Position numbers and translations under genes: made by a program
Shown here: positions 33,266 to 37,863 of the stretch, in pieces
Layout: each line of letters starts with the position of its first letter
Position numbering within the stretch: the first letter of the stretch is position 1
Assembly: GCA_937923265.1 (NCBI GenBank)
Contig: CALAJY010000003.1
Coordinates: 1 to 37,863 of the forward strand
Direction: 5' to 3'
DNA length: 37,863 nt
DNA from: an uncultured Tissierellia bacterium
Lineage (GTDB): Bacteria > Bacillota > Clostridia > Tissierellales > Peptoniphilaceae
Notes under the pieces: model-generated
Told to the model about the DNA's origin: nothing
The model's input: only the letters and a program-made list of their open reading frames with translations
The model's database searches: none

Positions 33266-35251
33266 TTAATGCACGAACAGAGGAATAAAGATTAAGGAGA
33301 CGGTCGTCATCAACTTAATCAGAATGTTGATCGAGGGACCCGAGGTATCCTTGAACGGATCGCCCACCGTGTCTCCGGTAACGGCTGCCTTATGTGCCGG
33401 AGAATTCTTTCCGCCATGCGCACCGCCTTCAATGTACTTCTTGGCATTGTCCCAGGCACCACCGGCGTTGGACATGAAAATCGCCATCAAAACACCCGTG
33501 ATCAAGGCGCCGACCAGGAGTCCGCCAAGAGCCTCCGCTCCCAGCGTGAAACCAACGATAAGGGGAGCAACGATGGCCAGGATTCCCGGCACCATCATCT
33601 TCTTCAAAGAAGCTGCCGTCGAAATTTCAATGCAACGCGCGTAATTGGGTTCCGAAGTTCCTTCCAAAATTCCGGTGTTGTTGTGGAACTGACTCCGAAC
33701 TTCCTGGACCATGGCATTGGCCGCATCGCCCACCGCGGTCATTGTCAGTGCCGAGAACAGGAAGGGCAACATGCCTCCGATGAAGGCACCGGCAATCACC
33801 TTCGGGTTGGTCATATCCAAGCCGGCAAGTTTGGCTGCCTGCGTGTAGGAGGCAAACAGCGCCAGAGAGGTGAGGGCGGCCGATCCAATGGCAAAGCCCT
33901 TACCAATCGCTGCTGTCGTGTTTCCTACGGAGTCTAACTTATCGGTGATGTTTCGAACATCTTCCGGAAGAGCGGACATCTCTGCGATTCCACCGGCGTT
34001 ATCCGCCACAGGGCCATACGCATCCACCGCAATGGTCATAGCACAGGTGGATAGCATTCCCAGGGCTGCCAGTGCTAAACCGTACAGACCGGCATTCGCC
34101 ACATTTAGGGTTTGCATGATGCTGTAAGAAGCAACCACACCCAGCGCGATGAAGATCATGGGCAGGGTGACCGAGTTCATTCCCACGGACAAACCGGCGA
34201 TGATATTGGTAGCAGATCCCGTCTCCGACTCCTCCGCAATTTTACGGACAAAGGGGAAGTTGTCTGCGGTATAGATCTCGGTGGTCTTGGAAATCAACAG
34301 ACCCACAACCGAACCAATCAACACGGGAACAAAGGGAGTCGCTGTGTGGAAGATAATGAAGCTGAAGACCAGGGAAGCAATGAGAAGGGCTCCGCTGGCA
34401 ATCATCGTTCCACGGTTTAGCGACTTCTGAGGATCTGCGCCTCCACGTACCGATTCAATTCCGACCACGGATGCCGCAAGGCCACAGAAAATCAAAGCGA
34501 AGGTGAATTCCACACCCTGGTTTTGCATGCTGATGGCACCCAGGGTAAAGGCGGAAAGGATGGCACCGACGTAGGACTCGAAGAGGTCGGCTCCCATGCC
34601 TGCCACATCGCCCACGTTGTCTCCCACGTTATCCGCAATGACCGCAGGGTTTCTGGGGTCATCTTCCGGAATTCCCGCTTCCACCTTACCTACCAAATCC
34701 GCACCGACATCGGCAGCCTTGGTATAAATACCGCCGCCGACACGGGCAAAGAGGGCAACAAAGGAAGCCCCCAAGCTGAAGCCGGTGATGATGCTTACAT
34801 CCTTAAAAATTAAATAGAAGATGCTCATGCCTACGGCACCGAGTCCCACAACGGTAAGACCCATGACGGCTCCCGAGGAGAAAGCGACCTTCAAGGCCCC
34901 CTTCATTCCCGTGGTCTGCGCAGCGTTCGTTGTGCGAACATTTGCAGCCGTTGCCGAGTTCATGCCGATCAGACCGGCAGCCATGGAGCAAAGGGCGCCG
35001 AATAGGAAGCAAAGGGCGGTTTGCCAACTCCGCAAGAAAATAGCAATAGCTAAAAACAAAATAACAATGAAAATTCCAATGGTCATGTATTCCCGACGAA
35101 GGAATGCATACGCTCCGCCACGAATCAAGCCAGAAATTTTCTTCATGACCGGGTTGCCCATCGGCAGCTTCTGAATACTGAACAGCTTTTGGAAGGCCAG
35201 TAACAGGGCGCCGATGCCGATCAAAATGGAAATAATTCCGAACAGCGACAT
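33266..35251 (-). CDS. hppA: K+-dependent, probably Na+-pumping membrane pyrophosphatase
   Basis: A 661-residue integral protein with about 16 helices that couples PPi hydrolysis to cation export. PPi/Mg2+ sites are visible: DVGADLVGKVE, EDDPRNPAVIADNVGDNVGD and the late DNAKKYIE and GDTVGDPFKDTSGPS. Two positions suggest ion type. In the GNTT-A-A segment, residue 447 is Ala where K+-independent enzymes have Lys, which indicates K+ dependence. The sixth helix has Glu225 in ADLFESYVG, the arrangement of Na+ pumps such as Thermotoga, where plant H+ pumps have it four residues later. GGAGG precedes ATG 35251. It is monocistronic with its own terminator. Confidence 0.96.
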   Translation of the reverse strand: MSLFGIISILIGIGALLLAFQKLFSIQKLPMGNPVMKKISGLIRGGAYAFLRREYMTIGIFIVILFLAIAIFLRSWQTALCFLFGALCSMAAGLIGMNSATAANVRTTNAAQTTGMKGALKVAFSSGAVMGLTVVGLGAVGMSIFYLIFKDVSIITGFSLGASFVALFARVGGGIYTKAADVGADLVGKVEAGIPEDDPRNPAVIADNVGDNVGDVAGMGADLFESYVGAILSAFTLGAISMQNQGVEFTFALIFCGLAASVVGIESVRGGADPQKSLNRGTMIASGALLIASLVFSFIIFHTATPFVPVLIGSVVGLLISKTTEIYTADNFPFVRKIAEESETGSATNIIAGLSVGMNSVTLPMIFIALGVVASYSIMQTLNVANAGLYGLALAALGMLSTCAMTIAVDAYGPVADNAGGIAEMSALPEDVRNITDKLDSVGNTTAAIGKGFAIGSAALTSLALFASYTQAAKLAGLDMTNPKVIAGAFIGGMLPFLFSALTMTAVGDAANAMVQEVRSQFHNNTGILEGTSEPNYARCIEISTAASLKKMMVPGILAIVAPLIVGFTLGAEALGGLLVGALITGVLMAIFMSNAGGAWDNAKKYIEGGAHGGKNSPAHKAAVTGDTVGDPFKDTSGPSINILIKLMTTVSLIFIPLFVH

Positions 35252-35297
35252 AAAAAACCTCCTTCAAATTTGTGCTCTATCTGCACATGATAGCCCT

Positions 35298-35303
35298 ATT
35301 ATA
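35298..35303 (-). promoter_or_regulatory. hppA: -10 element of the hppA promoter
   Basis: A perfect TATAAT (minus strand) about 47 bases upstream of ATG 35251. The region 15-18 bases upstream (TGTTCA or GTGTTC) is a poor -35, so an activator or an UP element may contribute. Confidence 0.5.
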
Positions 35304-35407
35304 CTTTAAATCCGTTCCATGAACACCTTTAATGAAAACGATGCAGAAAAATTAGGATTTTTTCCCTCACTGTTAGCCTTTTGCGGAATTAGGGAATGAT
35401 ATAGAGT

Positions 35408-35449
35408 AAGCATCTATTTGGGGCAGATGCTTGTCTTCCGGACCCCAAA
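35408..35449 (+). promoter_or_regulatory. Predicted H-type RNA pseudoknot in the mscL leader
   Basis: Stem 1 pairs AAGCATCT (35408-35415) with AGATGCTT (35425-35432). The loop of that hairpin contains TTTGGGG (35417-35423), which pairs perfectly with CCCCAAA (35443-35449). Connecting loops are 1, 1 and 10 bases, the geometry of a classical H-type pseudoknot. It ends 12 bases before the AAGGAG of mscL. The same segments could instead form alternative hairpins, which is also a common switch design. I do not recognise a known riboswitch class in it. Confidence 0.5.
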
Positions 35450-35471
35450 AATCCCATAGAAAGGAGTTCCT

Positions 35472-35861
35472 ATGATTAAAGAATTTAAAGACTTTATTGC
35501 CCAAGGAAACGTGTTGGAGATGGCCGTAGGTATCATCATCGGTACCGCTTTCAAGGCCGTCATCGACTCCTTAGTCGCCGACATCATCACCCCAATTCTG
35601 AATGTCTTCTTAAAGGGCGTCGACTTCAAGGACTTGGTGTTACAGGTTGGTCCCGTGAACTTTGCCATCGGAAACTTTATCAATACGATCGTTTCCTTCC
35701 TCATCATCGGCTTTGTCATGTTCCTCATCGTCAAGGGTTTCAACAAGATGAGAAAAGAAAAGCCTGTGGATCCCACTACCAAGATCTGTCCGCACTGCCA
35801 GACAGAGATTCCCGTCAATGCAACGCGTTGCCCGCATTGCACCAGTGAATTAACCAAGTAA
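35472..35861 (+). CDS. mscL: Large-conductance mechanosensitive channel MscL with C-terminal zinc ribbon
   Basis: A 129-residue channel that releases solutes during hypo-osmotic shock. The N-terminal amphipathic helix (MIKEFKDFIAQGN), TM1 with the Gly/Ala gate (VLEMAVGIIIGTAFKAVIDSLV), a periplasmic loop and TM2 (about 67-91) follow the family. The C-terminal helix is replaced or extended by a treble Cys pair (CPHC at 103 and CPHC at 119) forming a probable zinc ribbon. AAGGAG precedes ATG 35472 by 5 bases. It lies alone, opposite hppA, and ends in a bidirectional terminator. Confidence 0.96.
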   Translation: MIKEFKDFIAQGNVLEMAVGIIIGTAFKAVIDSLVADIITPILNVFLKGVDFKDLVLQVGPVNFAIGNFINTIVSFLIIGFVMFLIVKGFNKMRKEKPVDPTTKICPHCQTEIPVNATRCPHCTSELTK

Positions 35862-35884
35862 TTTTTTCTTACTCCTTTTGGAAT

Positions 35885-35944
35885 TTTAAAAAAGCCGGTT
35901 GTAAGGTCTTTCCTCTTCGGGAAGGTCCCTGCCAACCGGCTTTC
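35885..35944. terminator. Bidirectional terminator between mscL and rnhA
   Basis: An 11-bp stem AAAGCCGGTTG (35891-35901) / CAACCGGCTTT (35933-35943) encloses a second small hairpin (TTTCC...GGGAA). Reading left, it is followed by TTTTTTAAAATT and ends the RNase H operon; reading right, a weaker T-rich tail ends mscL. Confidence 0.82.
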
Positions 35945-35945
35945 C

Positions 35946-36599
35946 TTATCGCTTTTTCTGCGTTTTCTCTTGTAAAATGCCACACCCCTTTTTTGCCAGT
36001 CGGTCCGCTCGTTCGTTATAGTCCACGCCGGTGTGGGCAGCGACCTTCACAAAATGAAGCTCGATCCTTTCCATGACCTGCTCCGCCTTTTCCCGGTAGG
36101 CCCGGGTGAGCGGGTAGTTCGCCTTCCACTCTTTTTTTGCCCAGTGTCGGATTCCCGCATAGTCATAGTAAAGGTACAGGACGGATTTCCCCAGTTCCTG
36201 ACAGTAGTCCATGGCCTTCTCTGCCGCCATTAATTCTCCCGCCACATTGCGGTGATCCGCATGGCCCCCGCCCAAGCTGCCACAGGATTCATGAATCCCC
36301 TCACGGGTAATGGCCACCAATCCGTAGCCAAAGAGCCCCGTCTTCGCATTAAAGCTTCCGTCGACAAAAATGTGGGCTTCTTCCTCCTTCACGGTCTCCG
36401 GTGCCAGCGAGTCCGTCTTTTTCCCTTCGGTTTGCAGGGCTTCCGTGTTCAGATAGGCCTCGGCCTGTTCTTTCTCCACGAAGCCTTTAAACAGGGCCCC
36501 GGGATAGGCCTCCACCTGCTTTTTACAGGCCTCCCAGCTGGTATAGAGGCCCGGCTTCCGTCCGACTTTCACGGCATAAAACTTCTTTTTCCCCGCCAT
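35946..36599 (-). CDS. rnhA: Ribonuclease HI with N-terminal viroplasmin (dsRNA/hybrid-binding) domain
   Basis: A 217-residue enzyme that cleaves the RNA strand of RNA:DNA hybrids. The N-terminal viroplasmin-type hybrid-binding domain (FYAVKVGRKPGLYTSWEAC to GF, about 7-40) is followed by a linker and the nuclease domain with Asp80 (FVDGSF), Glu122 (AGELMAAEKA), Asp146 (YYDYAG) and Asp199 (NERADRLA), all four metal-binding carboxylates intact. ATG 36599 overlaps the amylase stop as TAATG with GGAGG upstream, so it is coupled to that gene. The in-frame upstream extension lies inside the amylase gene. Confidence 0.93.
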   Translation of the reverse strand: MAGKKKFYAVKVGRKPGLYTSWEACKKQVEAYPGALFKGFVEKEQAEAYLNTEALQTEGKKTDSLAPETVKEEEAHIFVDGSFNAKTGLFGYGLVAITREGIHESCGSLGGGHADHRNVAGELMAAEKAMDYCQELGKSVLYLYYDYAGIRHWAKKEWKANYPLTRAYREKAEQVMERIELHFVKVAAHTGVDYNERADRLAKKGCGILQEKTQKKR

Positions 36600-37863
36600 T
36601 ACTGATCCTTCCTCCGGCTGAGAACTTGCTGCCAAGCCTCCTCCACCAGATCTTTTCCCGCTTCGGATGTCCAATAGGTGACACTGCCGGGAGCGACCGT
36701 AAATTCCCCGTATCCTTCCCCGTCAATGGTCACCGGATCATTCTTGCCACTCAGGTCATAGAACTCTTTTCCCGCAAAGCGTTCCCCCACCATCATCTTC
36801 TCCTGGTCCATGTCCCGTGTGGAGAGCAAAACCACAAGAGGATTTGGGTGCTCCTCATCCCCTCGCCGGGTCCAGCCGATCTTGGTCGGGGTCACCCAAT
36901 AATCGCCCTGAGGGCCATAGGCGAGGAGCTTGCGAATTAAAATCATCCGCTGAAGTTGATCCCCCAGGCCCAGGTATCCAATCCCCTGAATGCCATCGAA
37001 ATCCCCGCGGAAGATGCAGGGATAGCCCGCTTCCCGGAAGAGAATCAGGGCATAGGCGATCTCTTTAAACCAGTTATCCACCCAGGACTCCAGGGCCTGG
37101 CCGGGCTGGGAATCATGGTTATCCACAAAGGTCACCGCCAGTTCCGGATGCTCCTTCACCAGGCAGCCGTCAAAGATTTTCCGGATATCAAAATCGGGAT
37201 TCCGGCTGGCCGCATAGAAGTTGAAGTGAAGGGGGACGTCAAAAAGATTCACCTGGTACTCGGTCTCATTCAGATAATGTTCCATGACTCCCCGATTGTT
37301 GTTCCAATATTCTCCCACAAAATAGAAATCCGGATGTGTCTCTTTAATGTGATTCGAAAGTGCATCGATAAAGTCGCGGGAGATATGCTTCAGGGCATCG
37401 TAGCGAAAGCCATCCACCCCCAATTGGATCATGAAATCCGCAACCTTGGTGAGCTCCTCCCGCACCTCCGGGTGATCGTGGTCGATATCCGCATTCATCA
37501 GGTAGTCGAAATTGCCCTTCTCCGCATCCGTCTCGTCATTCCAGTATTTTCCCTCGCCCAGAATGCGAAAGATTCCGGACTCATTGGCTTTCTGGTCGAA
37601 ATCAACGCCGGTGAAATGATTGAAGGTCCATACGAAATCCGAGTACTTACCCTGTCGGCCGGGGAAGGTGAATTTTGTCCAGGCTTCGATGTTATGTGCT
37701 TCTCCCAGCTCTTTCGTACGGTCGTTGGGATCCACCTTCACCGCCATAAAGGTTTCCGTCTCGTCCGCACCTCCTTTGTGATTCAACACCATATCGGCAT
37801 AGACCTGAATCTGCGCCTCATGAAGTGCCTGAATACAGTGTTCATATTCCTCTTTGGTCCCAT
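36599..37863 (-). CDS. Alpha-amylase (GH13, cytoplasmic-type), 5' end outside the window
   Basis: At least 421 codons run in from the right edge and end at 36599. The four GH13 regions are present: ADMVLNH, GFRYDALKH with the nucleophile Asp, FVGEYWNN with the acid/base Glu, and FVDNHD. The DFVWTFNHFTGVDFD segment is characteristic of the bacterial GH13_5 alpha-amylases that split starch or maltodextrins internally. About 70-80 N-terminal residues are missing, so I cannot say whether it is exported; the related AmyS-type enzymes can be either. It is co-transcribed with rnhA. Confidence 0.93.
   Translation of the reverse strand, partial: GTKEEYEHCIQALHEAQIQVYADMVLNHKGGADETETFMAVKVDPNDRTKELGEAHNIEAWTKFTFPGRQGKYSDFVWTFNHFTGVDFDQKANESGIFRILGEGKYWNDETDAEKGNFDYLMNADIDHDHPEVREELTKVADFMIQLGVDGFRYDALKHISRDFIDALSNHIKETHPDFYFVGEYWNNNRGVMEHYLNETEYQVNLFDVPLHFNFYAASRNPDFDIRKIFDGCLVKEHPELAVTFVDNHDSQPGQALESWVDNWFKEIAYALILFREAGYPCIFRGDFDGIQGIGYLGLGDQLQRMILIRKLLAYGPQGDYWVTPTKIGWTRRGDEEHPNPLVVLLSTRDMDQEKMMVGERFAGKEFYDLSGKNDPVTIDGEGYGEFTVAPGSVTYWTSEAGKDLVEEAWQQVLSRRKDQ

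Noticed and set aside
1..37863. Mobile elements, phage genes, defence systems or CRISPR arrays
   Set aside because: I saw no transposase, integrase, terminal inverted repeats, restriction or toxin-antitoxin genes; the region is mostly conserved housekeeping genes.

Overview
The window is chromosomal DNA of a low-redox, fermentative Gram-positive bacterium, most likely an anaerobic Firmicute close to Clostridia/Tissierellia. The evidence is a bacterial V-type ATPase, pyruvate:ferredoxin oxidoreductase, HPr kinase, WhiA/RapZ, LytR-CpsA-Psr (LCP) proteins, strong AGGAGG ribosome sites, and a membrane pyrophosphatase with the signature of a K+-dependent Na+ pump. Base composition looks close to 50% G+C, so a Peptoniphilaceae-like anaerobe with moderate G+C is a reasonable guess, but no marker here fixes the genus. 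Almost everything is on the minus strand; only ychF, tRNA-Arg and mscL are on the plus strand.

Layout from left to right. (1) 1-6070: the 5' two thousand codons of a giant secreted S8 (subtilisin/lactocepin-like) protease, running off the left edge in an 8-residue proline-rich tandem repeat. (2) 6385-14916: a nine-gene V-type ATPase operon (minus strand, order H-C-I-K-F-E-A-B-D) with its own promoter and terminator. (3) 14960-19278: a cell-wall/division cluster murB-rapZ-Nudix-whiA-LCP; yvcK, which usually lies between rapZ and whiA, is absent and a Nudix hydrolase occupies its place. (4) 19289-24356: a four-helix membrane protein of unknown function and nifJ (pyruvate:ferredoxin oxidoreductase), each closed by a terminator. 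(5) 24384-29079: an operon of an aminopeptidase P-type enzyme, uvrC and hprK. (6) 29103-30950: ychF, a pair of very small unannotated genes facing it across a shared bidirectional terminator, and tRNA-Arg(CCG). (7) 30980-33212: a two-gene operon of a degenerate ANT(6)-like nucleotidyltransferase fold protein and a D,D-carboxypeptidase. (8) 33209-35471: hppA (Na+-type membrane pyrophosphatase) and, divergently, mscL with a predicted pseudoknot in its leader. (9) 35885-37863: RNase HI with an N-terminal viroplasmin domain and an alpha-amylase cut by the right edge.

Functional picture: PFOR produces acetyl-CoA and reduced ferredoxin from pyruvate. The V-ATPase and the pyrophosphatase couple ATP and PPi to transmembrane ion gradients. 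HPr kinase, alpha-amylase and PFOR connect carbohydrate supply to its control. MurB, LCP, WhiA and the D,D-carboxypeptidase handle envelope growth, and the giant protease probably degrades external protein or host factors.

The most unusual items are the nucleotidyltransferase-fold protein that has lost all three predicted catalytic carboxylates yet is translationally coupled to a D,D-carboxypeptidase, the sterically well-formed H-type pseudoknot upstream of mscL, the hidden 33-aa/51-aa gene pair, and the yvcK-less rapZ-whiA locus.
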